From Legionella hackeliae (GTDB lineage Bacteria > Pseudomonadota > Gammaproteobacteria > Legionellales > Legionellaceae): a DNA stretch of 64,000 bases. The position numbers were made by a program, and so were the translations under genes. Within the stretch, counting starts at the first letter, position 1. Every line of letters starts with the position of its first letter. Of the stretch, positions 9,315 through 19,461 are shown one piece after another. The notes below the pieces were generated by a model that did no database searches, was not told the DNA's origin, and was given only the letters and a program-made list of their open reading frames with translations. Where the stretch lies: positions 1,887,001-1,951,000 of the forward strand of contig NZ_LN681225.1 of assembly GCF_000953655.1 (NCBI RefSeq). Direction: 5' to 3'.

Positions 9315-10832
9315 TTAAATATTAAAGCGAATACCTTGTGCTAAGGGCAATGTATCCCCCCAGTTAATGGTATTTGTCTGGCGACGCATATAGGCTTTCC
9401 AGGAATCAGAACCAGACTCTCTGCCACCACCAGTTTCTTTCTCACCACCAAAGGCCCCACCAATTTCGGCACCTGAAGTTCCTATATTAATGTTGGCTAT
9501 CCCGCAATCACTACCTAAAGCACTCAAATAGAGTTCTGCATGCTTTAGATTTTGCGTGAACATCGCGGATGATAATCCTTGGGGAACAGCATTTTGCAAT
9601 GCGATTGCCTCTTTTATGTTACTGTACGGCATAACATAAAGAATAGGCGCAAAGGTTTCTTCTTGGACAATATCCCAATGGTTTTCAACATCCGTTACTA
9701 AGGTAGGTTGCACAAAAGAGCCATGGATATTAAGCGCTTCACCGCCAAAAGCGATTTGACCACCTGCAGCAGTAATTCGAGTAATCGCTTGCTTAAATTG
9801 TTTAACGGCCTGATCGTCAATTAAAGGACCCATCAAATTTTTGCTATCAAGGGGGTCACCAATTGTGACTTGCTCATAAGCATGCTGTAGACGTTTAACG
9901 ACTTCGCTATACATCGATTTATGAACAAATAGGCGACGAGTGGAAGTACAACGCTGCCCTGCTGTCCCTACAGCACCAAAAACAATCGCTGGAATTGCCA
10001 GATTTAAATCCGCTGACTCATCAAGAATAATGGCATTGTTGCCGCCTAACTCTAAAATAGTTTTGCCCAGTCGTTTTGCGACATTCGCTGCAACTTGTTT
10101 CCCTACTGCAGTTGAACCAGTAAATGAAACAAGCGGTATGCGAGTATCGTTAACCATTGCTTCAACCACATCATGAGATTCTGGAATAATTAAACCAAAA
10201 ATTTCAGGGCAATTGTTTTTTTGCAACACTTTATTGCAGATATGATGAACAGCAATAGCACAAAGAGGTGTTTTTGCAGAAGGTTTCCACAACGTAATAT
10301 TCCCACAAATCGCAGCAATAAATGCATTCCAAGACCACACTGCAACAGGAAAGTTAAATGCAGAGATTACTCCAACAATACCGTACGGATGCCATTGTTC
10401 GTACATGCGATGCTCAGGACGCTCTGAATGCATGGTCTTGCCATAAAGCATTCTAGATTGACCCACTGCAAAATCAGCGATGTCAATCATCTCTTGCACT
10501 TCGCCATCACCCTCCTGCTTTGACTTGCCCATTTCCAAAGAAACAAGGCTACCTAATGCATCTTTATGTTCGCGTAATACCTGGCCTATTTGACGGATAA
10601 TTTCCCCACGCTTTGGTGCAGGAATTTCACGCCATGCGATTGCGGCTTTTTGAGCACGCTCCATGACCTTTTCATAATCTTTCATTGAGCAAGTTGCTAC
10701 TTCAGCAAGCATATGCCCCGTTGCTGGATTAAATGAGGGTAATCGGCCTGAGCCAATTTCACTTTGCCATCCCTGACCACTAAAAGCACCAGGGTTAATT
10801 TCAGCAATATTAAGACGTTTTAATAAATCCAT
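9315..10832 (-). CDS. amaB: Aldehyde dehydrogenase, ALDH7/antiquitin type (aminoadipate-semialdehyde dehydrogenase)
   Basis: A 505-residue NAD-dependent aldehyde dehydrogenase. The catalytic Cys lies in [13 protein letters not shown] and the general-base Glu in [10 protein letters not shown]. The GGNNAII and GQRCTSTRR wording is typical of the ALDH7 branch, which oxidises 2-aminoadipate 6-semialdehyde (its cyclic form is piperideine-6-carboxylate) to 2-aminoadipate. It starts 8 bases after the saccharopine/lysine dehydrogenase-like gene with a TAGGAGG site, so the pair is one transcript. The neighbour produces the expected substrate, which supports the assignment. The symbol is by analogy with Pseudomonas. 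Confidence 0.85.
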   Translation of the reverse strand: MDLLKRLNIAEINPGAFSGQGWQSEIGSGRLPSFNPATGHMLAEVATCSMKDYEKVMERAQKAAIAWREIPAPKRGEIIRQIGQVLREHKDALGSLVSLEMGKSKQEGDGEVQEMIDIADFAVGQSRMLYGKTMHSERPEHRMYEQWHPYGIVGVISAFNFPVAVWSWNAFIAAICGNITLWKPSAKTPLCAIAVHHICNKVLQKNNCPEIFGLIIPESHDVVEAMVNDTRIPLVSFTGSTAVGKQVAANVAKRLGKTILELGGNNAIILDESADLNLAIPAIVFGAVGTAGQRCTSTRRLFVHKSMYSEVVKRLQHAYEQVTIGDPLDSKNLMGPLIDDQAVKQFKQAITRITAAGGQIAFGGEALNIHGSFVQPTLVTDVENHWDIVQEETFAPILYVMPYSNIKEAIALQNAVPQGLSSAMFTQNLKHAELYLSALGSDCGIANINIGTSGAEIGGAFGGEKETGGGRESGSDSWKAYMRRQTNTINWGDTLPLAQGIRFNI

Positions 10833-10840
10833 GTATCCTC

Positions 10841-11929
10841 CTAAGCGTAATGCTTACCAAAACGGTTAGCTAATACATCTGCCAAGCGGAAATTCTCTTG
10901 TAACACTAAACCATGATATTCATTAGCTTGACCTAAAACCAAATCCACAACTGCACAGACCCCAGAGGCTGTACTTACCTGAATAGCTGACCACTCCAAG
11001 CCACGAATTTCTTCGGGGTAAACTTTTTTCACATAGCTCTTTTCAGTAAGCTCGCCCTGTTTTATGCCTTCAACTGTCACATAGACGATGACTATATCTT
11101 GATAAGTTTTAGGAATAGCGCGCTCTAAAATTCGCTTTAGTGTGTCGCGATCTTCGTTTAGCTTTAAATCGTTCATAAGTAAGCGCATTTTTTCGCAATG
11201 GCCAGGATAGCGCATTGTTTTATAATTCAAACTTTGAATTTTACCCTCATAAAGCTCAGCAAGGCTTCCTAAACCGCCAGAAGTGTTGAATGCTTCATAT
11301 TCGCAACCATCAATTTGAATAGACTCAAGACCTTCTAAAGGTTTTAAAACGATGGGCTTACTTGATTCAATTCCGTAGCAAGGATTACCGTACTCATTGA
11401 TAACCCCATCTGTAGACCATGTTAATGAATAGTGTAGCGCATTACTGGCGCGTTGGGGTAAAGCACCTACGCGTAATTTAGCATGATGGCATTGCTCAAA
11501 TTCTTTCATTAAGCTATTTGCCGCTATACTAATAAATCCTGGTGCCAAACCACATTGAGGCACAAATGCTGTTTGTGCGTCCTGGGCAATAACTTTGACT
11601 GCCTCAGTCACAGCCGTATCTTCAGTGAGATCGAAATAATGCGCTTTCGCAGCCCTTGCTGCTTTTGCTACATAGGTATTTAGAAAATAAGGTAGACTTG
11701 AAATAACTGCAATGATGTTATTTTTTATCAAGTAATTTTGAGTTGCTTCTTGATCCTTTACATCCAGAGCGACTGTTTTAATTTCGGGAATGGCCTGCAA
11801 TAAGCGGCTAACATCCGTACCTGAAAACTCCAAATCGGCTAAATGGATTTGATAATCACCGCTTTCAGCTAACAGACAAGCGATTAAACTTCCAATTTTC
11901 CCAGCGCCCGTAATCATAACGTTGTACAT
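10841..11929 (-). CDS. Saccharopine dehydrogenase-family protein, probable lysine 6-dehydrogenase
   Basis: A 362-residue protein of the saccharopine dehydrogenase family. The N-terminal Rossmann motif is [16 protein letters not shown], followed by [12 protein letters not shown] in the middle. Size and domain plan fit both lysine 6-dehydrogenase (L-lysine to aminoadipate semialdehyde plus ammonia) and glutamate-forming saccharopine dehydrogenase. Both would feed the adjacent ALDH7 enzyme. I chose ATG 11929, which has a strong GGAGAAGGA site, over the upstream ATG at 11974. It leads the catabolic run and is divergent from lnt across a region containing an operator-like inverted repeat at 12015-12055. 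Confidence 0.75.
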   Translation of the reverse strand: MYNVMITGAGKIGSLIACLLAESGDYQIHLADLEFSGTDVSRLLQAIPEIKTVALDVKDQEATQNYLIKNNIIAVISSLPYFLNTYVAKAARAAKAHYFDLTEDTAVTEAVKVIAQDAQTAFVPQCGLAPGFISIAANSLMKEFEQCHHAKLRVGALPQRASNALHYSLTWSTDGVINEYGNPCYGIESSKPIVLKPLEGLESIQIDGCEYEAFNTSGGLGSLAELYEGKIQSLNYKTMRYPGHCEKMRLLMNDLKLNEDRDTLKRILERAIPKTYQDIVIVYVTVEGIKQGELTEKSYVKKVYPEEIRGLEWSAIQVSTASGVCAVVDLVLGQANEYHGLVLQENFRLADVLANRFGKHYA

Positions 11930-12014
11930 ACTACATCCTTCTCCTTTGTAAAACGAGTCGTCATCGTACACCAAAAAAAAGGTGCTTGATATACCTACCT
12001 GTGGTTGAATTAAT

Positions 12015-12055
12015 CTAATGAATTATTTGTTAAAATCTTGACCTTTATTCATTAG
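12015..12055. promoter_or_regulatory. Inverted repeat in lysine-catabolism/lnt intergenic region
   Basis: CTAATGAAT at 12015-12023 and ATTCATTAG at 12047-12055 are exact reverse complements, with centres 32 bases apart (about three helical turns). A TTGACC element (12038-12043) and a TATCGT element (12061-12066) at 17-base spacing could be the lnt promoter, placing one arm between its -35 and -10. The arrangement suggests paired operator half-sites for a regulator of the divergent lysine-catabolism genes, of lnt, or of both. No cognate regulator is encoded nearby. Confidence 0.4.
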
Positions 12056-12096
12056 TGTTCTATCGTCGCTTTCGTTAGGTTAAGCACATAACTGGT

Positions 12097-13635
12097 ATGA
12101 ATCACGTTGCCTCAATTCAAAAACTCTCATTAGTTTCGGCAAGCACAATAAGCTATGGCCATCTTCTGCGCGCATTTTTATTCGGTTTAATGCTGCCTTT
12201 AAGTTTTGCCCCCTTCCATATTCCAGGGGCTGCGATTCTAAGCATCGCCTTTTTCTATGCACAACTAACTGATAAAAAAACACCTCACACAATTCTTAAT
12301 GGCCTTTTTTATGGACTGGGCTATTTTGGTCTTGGTATTTCCTGGATTTACGTTAGTATTCATGAATATGGTCATCTCAATAGCATCATATCAGCACTGA
12401 TCACACTGTTATTTTTACTGTATCTATCGCTATTTCCTGCGCTAATGTCGGGTATTTTTAAAAAAATTGCTACACCCAGACTGCCAATAGGCTCCTGTTT
12501 TTTATTCGGTGCCTTGTGGATTCTATTCGAGTATTGTCGAGCCACTCTTTTTAGCGGTTTTCCTTGGTTGCTACTAGGCTTTGGCCAATTCGATGCACCT
12601 ACTAAATACCTTCTCCCTATTTTTGGGGTATATGGTGTGGGATTTTTAACCTGTCTAGCTGCTGCCTTGCTTGCTTTAAGCATTCAGCTCAAGGGGATTC
12701 AGCGTTATGTTATTCAAGCGATTTTTGTTGTGTTACTTCTTGCCCCTTCAATGCTGAAACATATAGATTGGTCTACTCCGAAGGCAGCGTCCTTATCCGT
12801 TGGTGTTATTCAAGCCAATTTATCCATGCGTGATAAATGGGATGAACGTTTGTTTTGGCAATTATTACAACGCTATCAAAATGAAACCGAAAAATTATTA
12901 GGAACGCAATTAATCGTTATGCCGGAATCAGCAATTCCTCTTCCACCAAGCTATGTGGAGGATTTTTTAAAAGAGCTTCATGAAAAAGCAACGTTTTCGG
13001 GAAGTGCCATTTTATTAGGTATCCCCAAACCAACAATGATTGATGAAAATTCCTACTTTAATGCCCTTATTAGTTTAGGGAGAGCTAAAGGCTCTTATTT
13101 AAAGCAGCATCTTGTTCCATTTGGCGAATATATTCCTAAAGCCGTTCAAACGATTAGTGAATGGTTAGCCGTTCCAGACGCCAATCTTATGCCAGGAAAA
13201 AACAATCAAACGCTAGTAAAAGTTCAAAAGCACCCGATTGCCACTTTAATTTGCTACGAATTAGCTTATGGTGACTTGCTACGCCATCAACTTCCTAAGG
13301 CGGAATGGATAGTTTCAATTAGTGATGATGGCTGGTTTGGACATTCTTTAGCAATGTATCAACAGCTACAGATGGCTCAAGTACGCTCACTTGAAACCGG
13401 AAGGTATCAGGTAGTTGCCAATAATGATGGTTTATCGTCAATTATTAATCATCAGGGTGAACTAATTGCTTCTTTACCCGCTTTTAATGCAGGTATACTT
13501 AAATCGAATATTACCCCCTTGGACGGAGCAACCTTCTGGGTAACCTTTGGTGATAAACCGACTCTTCTTTTTTGTTTAATATTTATACTATTTTATGGTC
13601 TTTATTGCATAATTACCTCTAAACTAAAACATTAA
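12097..13635 (+). CDS. lnt: Apolipoprotein N-acyltransferase
   Basis: A 512-residue inner-membrane enzyme that adds the third acyl chain to the N-terminal Cys of lipoproteins. The first ~220 residues form multiple membrane helices, and a nitrilase-fold periplasmic domain follows. The catalytic triad is visible: Glu in VMPESAIP (~277), Lys in KQHLVPFGEYIP (~336) and Cys in LICYELAYG (~386). A final membrane helix closes the protein. It is the first gene of lnt-leuS-lptE-holA-nadD. In E. coli lnt follows phoH-ybeY-corC. Here those genes are about 22 kb away. The start lacks an obvious Shine-Dalgarno. Confidence 0.95.
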   Translation: MNHVASIQKLSLVSASTISYGHLLRAFLFGLMLPLSFAPFHIPGAAILSIAFFYAQLTDKKTPHTILNGLFYGLGYFGLGISWIYVSIHEYGHLNSIISALITLLFLLYLSLFPALMSGIFKKIATPRLPIGSCFLFGALWILFEYCRATLFSGFPWLLLGFGQFDAPTKYLLPIFGVYGVGFLTCLAAALLALSIQLKGIQRYVIQAIFVVLLLAPSMLKHIDWSTPKAASLSVGVIQANLSMRDKWDERLFWQLLQRYQNETEKLLGTQLIVMPESAIPLPPSYVEDFLKELHEKATFSGSAILLGIPKPTMIDENSYFNALISLGRAKGSYLKQHLVPFGEYIPKAVQTISEWLAVPDANLMPGKNNQTLVKVQKHPIATLICYELAYGDLLRHQLPKAEWIVSISDDGWFGHSLAMYQQLQMAQVRSLETGRYQVVANNDGLSSIINHQGELIASLPAFNAGILKSNITPLDGATFWVTFGDKPTLLFCLIFILFYGLYCIITSKLKH

Positions 13636-13698
13636 CTATTGCTGCAGAGCACAAGAGGCGTTATTCTTACCAGCCCTACTGTAATTTACTAAGTAACC

Positions 13699-16170
13699 AT
13701 GGATAACAGCTATAAACCGCGTGAAGTTGAAGAACAAGCCCAGCAATATTGGCATAAAAAACAGTCATTTAACGTTTCTGAAGACTTAAATAAAGAAAAA
13801 TTTTACTGCTTATCCATGTTCCCTTATCCCAGTGGCACCTTGCACATGGGGCATGTCAGAAACTACACCTTAGGCGATGTTATCTCTCGCTATCAACGCG
13901 CGTTAGGAAAAAATGTCTTACAACCTATTGGTTGGGATGCATTTGGCTTACCTGCAGAGAATGCAGCAATCAAGCATGGTATTCATCCTGCCGAATGGAC
14001 AAAAAAGAATATTGCATCCATGAAAGAGCAATTCCTGCGTCTGGGCAACGCCTATGATTGGAAACGTGAAATTGCTACCTGTGATCCTGATTACTATCGA
14101 TGGGAACAATGGTTTTTTATTAAATTGTTTGAAAAAGGTCTTGTTTATAAAAAAAATGCGGTCGTAAACTGGGATCCCGTTGATAAAACGGTCCTTGCGA
14201 ATGAGCAAGTGGTTGACGGTCGTGGCTGGCGTTCTGGTGCACTGGTTGAGCGCCGTGAAATTTCTCAGTGGTTTATTAAAATTACTGCTTATGCTGATGA
14301 ATTATTAAATGATTTAGATACTCTCGACGAATGGCCTGCACAAGTTAAACAAATGCAAAAAAACTGGATTGGCCGGTCTGAAGGTTGTGAAATTAGCTTC
14401 AAAATTCCTAATTTCCCCAAGCGCCTAAAAATTTATACTACCCGTCCGGATACTTTATTAGGTGTAACCTATCTTGCCGTTGCCCCTGATCACCCTATTG
14501 CCAAAGAAGTCGCTGCAAATAATGCGGATGTCCAAGCATTTGTTGCCAGCTGCCAGGGTGTTCGTATGGCTGAGGCAGATATCGCCACCATGGAAAAACG
14601 AGGGATAGCAACGGGAATCAACGCTATTCATCCAATCACAGGACAAGAAGTGCCTGTATGGATTGCCAATTTTGTATTAATGCAATATGGCTCTGGGGCT
14701 GTTATGGCCGTACCAGCTCATGATCAACGTGATTGGGAATTTGCCCAGAAATACAATTTACCTTTAAAAGAAGTCATTGCTCCAACAGATGGAAGCAAAC
14801 ATGATTACACAAAATCAGCCTTTACCCTGGAAGGAAAGCTAGTTAATTCAGGTCAGTTCGATGGCTTAACTTCTGCAGAAGCCACTAAAGAAATTGCTAA
14901 TCATTTAGAACATCATGATGCCGGCAAGATGACCATCAACTATCGTTTACGTGATTGGGGCGTTTCTCGTCAGCGTTATTGGGGTACACCCATTCCAATG
15001 ATTATTTGTGAAGAATGTGGCATTGTCCCTGTGCCCGAAGAAGATTTGCCAGTCACCTTACCCTACGATGTTCACTTAACTGGCAGTGGTTCGCCTCTTG
15101 CTCAATGCAATGAATTTATTCAAACAACCTGTCCTAAATGCGGACAAGACGCAGCGCGTGAAACAGATACTTTTGATACCTTCGTAGAATCCTCCTGGTA
15201 TTACGCTCGTTTCGCCTGCAAAGGCCAAGACAATGCCATGTTAGATGACAGAGCAAAATATTGGACTCCAGTTGATCAATACATTGGTGGTATTGAGCAC
15301 GCCGTTATGCATCTGCTTTACGCTCGATTCTTCCATAAACTCATGCGTGATGAAGGCTTGGTCAATTCAGACGAGCCATTTAAGGCTTTGTTAACTCAAG
15401 GTATGGTTCTTAAAGACGGCCATAAAATGTCTAAATCATTAGGCAATGTGGTTGACCCTAACCATTTAATAGATACTTATGGCGCTGACACAGCACGATT
15501 ATTCGTTATGTTTGCAGCACCTCCAGAGCAATCATTAGAGTGGTCCGATGCAGCTGTTGAGGGAGCTCATCGCTTTCTTAAACGCATCTGGACATTTGCC
15601 TTCCAATACCAACAACAGTTTATTGATATTAATGATGCTATTTTAGGTGGGAATGGCCATGTCGATTGGCAGCATACCTCTTCGCGTCTTAAAAAATCTC
15701 GTCTTGCAGTCAATCAAATTTTGGCACAAGCAAGCATGGATTATGAACGTCATCAATTTAACACTGTTGTTTCAGGATGCATGAAACTCTTTAATGAACT
15801 CTCTTCTTATCAGGTCGAAACAGAAGAAGATAAAGCTTTCCTTCATGCGGGATTTAGTATTCTTCTTCGCTTACTTGCACCAATTACTCCGCATATCTGC
15901 CATCATTTATGGCAACAATTAGGCTTTGAGAAAGCAATTATTGATGCGCCCTGGCCTAAAGTGGATAAAAGCGCCCTTAAAACCGATGAGCTAGACTTCG
16001 TGGTTCAGGTAAATGGAAAATTACGTGCCCAATTTACTGCAAACAGTGATACAAGTGAGAACGAATTGATTGAAATGGCGAAGCAACATACTGACAGTTT
16101 TCTTGAAGGTAAACCTGTCAAAAAAGCAGTTGTTGTCACTCATCGTCAACTGATAAATTTAGTTATTTAA
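13699..16170 (+). CDS. leuS: Leucyl-tRNA synthetase
   Basis: An 823-residue class I aminoacyl-tRNA synthetase that charges tRNA-Leu. The HIGH-type motif is in [18 protein letters not shown] (~45-60). The CP1 editing domain spans ~220-420, with a TRPDT motif. The KMSKS loop is in [15 protein letters not shown] (~575). An anticodon-binding domain and a C-terminal extension follow. Length is as expected for bacterial LeuRS. It starts 63 bases after lnt and is followed after 3 bases by lptE. Confidence 0.98.
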   Translation: MDNSYKPREVEEQAQQYWHKKQSFNVSEDLNKEKFYCLSMFPYPSGTLHMGHVRNYTLGDVISRYQRALGKNVLQPIGWDAFGLPAENAAIKHGIHPAEWTKKNIASMKEQFLRLGNAYDWKREIATCDPDYYRWEQWFFIKLFEKGLVYKKNAVVNWDPVDKTVLANEQVVDGRGWRSGALVERREISQWFIKITAYADELLNDLDTLDEWPAQVKQMQKNWIGRSEGCEISFKIPNFPKRLKIYTTRPDTLLGVTYLAVAPDHPIAKEVAANNADVQAFVASCQGVRMAEADIATMEKRGIATGINAIHPITGQEVPVWIANFVLMQYGSGAVMAVPAHDQRDWEFAQKYNLPLKEVIAPTDGSKHDYTKSAFTLEGKLVNSGQFDGLTSAEATKEIANHLEHHDAGKMTINYRLRDWGVSRQRYWGTPIPMIICEECGIVPVPEEDLPVTLPYDVHLTGSGSPLAQCNEFIQTTCPKCGQDAARETDTFDTFVESSWYYARFACKGQDNAMLDDRAKYWTPVDQYIGGIEHAVMHLLYARFFHKLMRDEGLVNSDEPFKALLTQGMVLKDGHKMSKSLGNVVDPNHLIDTYGADTARLFVMFAAPPEQSLEWSDAAVEGAHRFLKRIWTFAFQYQQQFIDINDAILGGNGHVDWQHTSSRLKKSRLAVNQILAQASMDYERHQFNTVVSGCMKLFNELSSYQVETEEDKAFLHAGFSILLRLLAPITPHICHHLWQQLGFEKAIIDAPWPKVDKSALKTDELDFVVQVNGKLRAQFTANSDTSENELIEMAKQHTDSFLEGKPVKKAVVVTHRQLINLVI

Positions 16171-16173
16171 CTC

Positions 16174-16686
16174 ATGAAGCACTTCATACTTGGTTTGCTC
16201 ATTATTTCTTTAACCAGCTGTGGTTTCCACTTACGCGGAATGGCTGATATACCAAGCTGGTTAAATAATGTGGCCATTGTCATCAAAGACGCTCAGGAAG
16301 ATTTGCAAACCTTGCTCGAAGGGCAATTGGAAGCTTATAAAATTTCAGTCGTTGATAATCCAACACAAGCAAATTATTTACTCATCGTTGCCAGAGATAG
16401 ATATAAACAAGAAATTACTAATGTGAGCGCCAGTACTGCACCACGCCAGTATCTTTTAATCTATGACGTACAGTTCACTCTAATCGAAACGAAAGGCAAG
16501 ATAATTGTTCCTACAAGTCACGTTTTTGTCACTCGACAAATTACTATTAATAATGACAGAATCTTAGGATCAGATGCCGAAGAAGCGTTATTAAAAAATG
16601 AAATGCGTGCTGAGGCTGCCACGCAAATAGTTAATCGCTTGAGTCAGGCTAAAAATAATTATGTTGTTTCCCCTAAAACAAGATAA
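16174..16686 (+). CDS. lptE: LPS-assembly lipoprotein LptE
   Basis: A 170-residue outer-membrane lipoprotein that plugs the LptD barrel in lipopolysaccharide export. The signal peptide ends in the lipobox LTSC, with the modified Cys at residue 16, followed by GFHLRG, the hallmark start of mature LptE. Its place between leuS and holA matches the E. coli arrangement. The gap to leuS is only 3 bases, so it is translated from the same mRNA. Confidence 0.93.
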   Translation: MKHFILGLLIISLTSCGFHLRGMADIPSWLNNVAIVIKDAQEDLQTLLEGQLEAYKISVVDNPTQANYLLIVARDRYKQEITNVSASTAPRQYLLIYDVQFTLIETKGKIIVPTSHVFVTRQITINNDRILGSDAEEALLKNEMRAEAATQIVNRLSQAKNNYVVSPKTR

Positions 16687-16694
16687 CTAATATT

Positions 16695-17717
16695 ATGCTT
16701 ATAAAACAACAGGCTTTAGGCACCCACCTTGCTCGCAATCCTTTAGCCGCAATTTATATCCTTATAGGACAAGATCATTTTTTATTAACTGAAGCTGCTT
16801 CAGCGATTAAAAAAAGTTGTTTACAAAAAAACAGCGATACAGAAGAGACAATAATCCACATCAACAGCGCGTCAGACTGGAGTTTAGTAGACGAAAAAGC
16901 CAATAGTTATTCTTTATTCTCATCCTATGTCTTGCTTGATGTACGCTATGAAAAACAAACGTTAGAAGCCGCTGGCAAAAATTTTATAACCAAGTATCTA
17001 AACAATATAAATTCCTCTTGTTTACTGCTTATTCGTGCCCCTCAATTAGGAAGCAAACAACTGCAAAGTTTTATCAATCATGATGCAGTACATGTTGTGC
17101 AAATTTTTCCACTCGATAATGCTGCCATGCAACATTGGATTAAAGACCAATTGCAAAAACGAGGCATTAAATTTGAAGCAGACGTTCCTGCACTCATTTT
17201 TCAATATACTCAAGGCAATATGCTGGCTTGTGCACAAGCTCTAGATAAAATTCAATTAATTGCTGATGAATCACTCTTAACATCGACTATTGTCAAAGAA
17301 CAGCTTATTGACCAATGCAGTTATCAATTATTTGATTTAAGTGATGCTTGTTTATTGCAGGACGCTAACAAAGTGATTCAGCATCTTCGTCATGCTAATA
17401 CCAGCGGCGTCGAGCCAACACTAATTTTATGGTTATTAGCTCAGGACATACGAAATTTGCTGCAATTAGGGGAATTAACTCAGCAATCAATCCCTTTTAC
17501 CACAGCATGCAGCCAATTAAAAATTTGGACACAAAAAAGCAAACTCTACCAATCGGCTTTAAAACGTTTATTACCCGCTAACCTTATCCAGTTATTGCAG
17601 TTTTGTAAAAACATTGATGAGCAGATAAAATCAAATCAAAATAGCCAAGTTTGGCCTGCTTTGGAAAGAGTAGCTCTTTCTTTATGCTTAGGTAAACAGG
17701 TAGGTACTTTTGCGTAA
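16695..17717 (+). CDS. holA: DNA polymerase III delta subunit
   Basis: A 340-residue clamp-loader subunit that opens the beta sliding clamp. The N-terminal region (IYILIGQDHFLLTEAASAIK) is the degenerate AAA+ nucleotide-fold start typical of HolA. An alpha-helical C-terminus includes RHANTSGVEPTLILWLLAQD. Size and position (lptE upstream, nadD overlapping by 8 bases downstream) match the conserved gammaproteobacterial cluster. Sequence conservation in this family is low, so gene order is part of the evidence. Confidence 0.92.
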   Translation: MLIKQQALGTHLARNPLAAIYILIGQDHFLLTEAASAIKKSCLQKNSDTEETIIHINSASDWSLVDEKANSYSLFSSYVLLDVRYEKQTLEAAGKNFITKYLNNINSSCLLLIRAPQLGSKQLQSFINHDAVHVVQIFPLDNAAMQHWIKDQLQKRGIKFEADVPALIFQYTQGNMLACAQALDKIQLIADESLLTSTIVKEQLIDQCSYQLFDLSDACLLQDANKVIQHLRHANTSGVEPTLILWLLAQDIRNLLQLGELTQQSIPFTTACSQLKIWTQKSKLYQSALKRLLPANLIQLLQFCKNIDEQIKSNQNSQVWPALERVALSLCLGKQVGTFA

Positions 17718-18363
17718 TTTAATCATTTATGGCGGTACATTTGACCCAGTTCACGAGGGACATTTGAAAACCGCGAACAATATTCAAAATCATTTTCATT
17801 TTGACCAATTTATCTTTTTACCTTGCAAAATTCCAGTACTTAAAAATAAGGCCATTGCGACCCCAGCGCAGCGCATTGAAATGCTGGAATTAGCACTGAA
17901 AAACCAACCTGAAAACTTCACCATTGATTTATCAGAAATCAACCGAGAATCCCCCTCTTACATGGTATCGACTCTAGAGAATTTTCGACAACAACTAGGA
18001 GAAAACGTAGCAATGACATTATTGATAGGACAAGATACGTTCCTTCAATTGCCTAAATGGTATCAATGGTATCGATTACTAGATCTTGCAAATCTACTTG
18101 TTATAAAAAGATATGGCGTTTGTGATACAACTCTGCCAGAAGAACTTACACAGCTTTTGAATACCCATGAAGTAAGTAATGATGAAACCCTCCTGAACAC
18201 TTCCTGTGGCTTAATTTATCGCTATGATGCAGGAGAGTTCAATATTTCATCGACGTGGCTACGACATGAGTTGGCTCAAGGTAAGAATGTATGTGAATAC
18301 TTGCCTAAAGAGGTTTTAAGCTATATTAAAAAAAATAAACTCTATAAATCCACTCAAGAGTAG
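17710..18363 (+). CDS. nadD: Nicotinate-nucleotide adenylyltransferase
   Basis: A 217-residue enzyme that adenylates nicotinic acid mononucleotide in NAD synthesis. The nucleotidyltransferase motif GGTFDPVHEGH is at residues ~8-18. LLIGQDTFLQLPKWYQW and ISSTWLRHELAQG (the C-terminal ISST-R motif) complete the signature. Translation starts at TTG 17710 inside the end of holA (8-base overlap), which fits translational coupling. It ends the lnt-to-nadD series. About 190 bases of AT-rich sequence follow before the next gene. Confidence 0.95.
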   Translation: MRNLIIYGGTFDPVHEGHLKTANNIQNHFHFDQFIFLPCKIPVLKNKAIATPAQRIEMLELALKNQPENFTIDLSEINRESPSYMVSTLENFRQQLGENVAMTLLIGQDTFLQLPKWYQWYRLLDLANLLVIKRYGVCDTTLPEELTQLLNTHEVSNDETLLNTSCGLIYRYDAGEFNISSTWLRHELAQGKNVCEYLPKEVLSYIKKNKLYKSTQE

Positions 18364-18554
18364 TTTTAAAGTTGGAACAACAAATCGATAGCTTAATTTT
18401 TCTAAAAGAATAGCGCTGATCTGGTATTCAATACAGCATTTTATAAATAAATACCTTATACATGATTTAACCTGTTACTAATTCCAATTAAACCGGCATC
18501 ATAATTTCTTAAGCATAGGCAGATATAATAGCGTCAATTATTTGGAGAAACATA

Positions 18555-19379
18555 ATGCCTACGACACCAACCATTGACAGCGCAAAAAAGTATATTTTTG
18601 ATTGCCATCTATTTGGTAATGATAGTTTTTATCCTAATGAACCACTCTTCACTCTCTTAAAAAAATATAAGTGGAGAGATAACGCTCATGCTAAACAACC
18701 AAGCCTAACTATTGAACAATTAACTGAAGAAGGAATGTCTCATAATCAAGCAAGACTATGCTTATTTTTAATTGAACATCGCGATGTATTTAAAAGAGCT
18801 TATGCTGGTGGGGGTCCTAAATTTTGGATTTTCAATCCAGGCCATGACAAAGCTATTAAAGACTTTATCCTGCATTATTATACGATTGCCCAGTGGGTTT
18901 TTGAAGGAACTTCATATCTTGTAGATGCTCTTGATAACGTTGCTGATGAACTTCAGAAAATTGCCAACCTACATTTACCCCTAGATACAAACTATTTTCC
19001 ATTATACCTCTCAGAGAATAAAATTTATTATTTCCACGAAACATTTATGCAATTAAAAGAATTAGTTTCGTCTGCTCTGCATGTCAATAACGTTAAAAAT
19101 CATTTTCAAAATCATGAGAAAATATCGACAATAATTACACGTCTAGAGAATGGTGCGAATAGCTATAATCCTTATTGGATGAATAGTAGTAAAAAATTAA
19201 ATAATATCCTGAATTGCTTGGCACGCTGTATTGAAAATAGCGAAGATGTGGATAGGCTGTTACAAGATGCGAATAGCCCACTATCAAAGGCCCTCGACAT
19301 GCAACGTCTACCACGATTCTTTTGTTCGTCAGAAAAAACTCAATCCAGAGAAATAATTAATACCTTAACTTTATCCTAA
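18555..19379 (+). CDS. Unknown 274-residue protein
   Basis: I do not recognise this protein. It is soluble, with no signal peptide or membrane helix, and rich in Asn, Lys, Phe and Tyr. Predicted helical stretches occur around residues 110-150 and 160-220. ATG 18555 has GGAG 8 bases upstream, and a TATAAT element at 18524-18529 could be its -10 box, so it is probably expressed alone. It lies between nadD and the convergent cvpA, separated from cvpA by a strong hairpin. The profile (orphan, hydrophilic, helical, own promoter) is what one sees in Legionella effector candidates. That is only a guess. Confidence 0.6.
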   Translation: MPTTPTIDSAKKYIFDCHLFGNDSFYPNEPLFTLLKKYKWRDNAHAKQPSLTIEQLTEEGMSHNQARLCLFLIEHRDVFKRAYAGGGPKFWIFNPGHDKAIKDFILHYYTIAQWVFEGTSYLVDALDNVADELQKIANLHLPLDTNYFPLYLSENKIYYFHETFMQLKELVSSALHVNNVKNHFQNHEKISTIITRLENGANSYNPYWMNSSKKLNNILNCLARCIENSEDVDRLLQDANSPLSKALDMQRLPRFFCSSEKTQSREIINTLTLS

Positions 19380-19387
19380 TTCGTTAG

Positions 19388-19417
19388 AGAGTATTCCCGC
19401 ATGAGCGGGAATACTCT
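19388..19417. terminator. Convergent hairpin between orphan gene and cvpA
   Basis: A perfect 13-bp stem (AGAGTATTCCCGC and its complement) with an ATGA loop lies 9 bases after the orphan's stop codon and 45 bases from the cvpA stop. It is GC-rich at the tip. No long T-run follows on either strand, so it may be a weak intrinsic terminator or an mRNA-stabilising 3' hairpin serving both converging transcripts. Confidence 0.6.
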
Positions 19418-19461
19418 GCAATCAATTAATTACCGGTTGGGACTAGCCAGCCAGGAATGCC

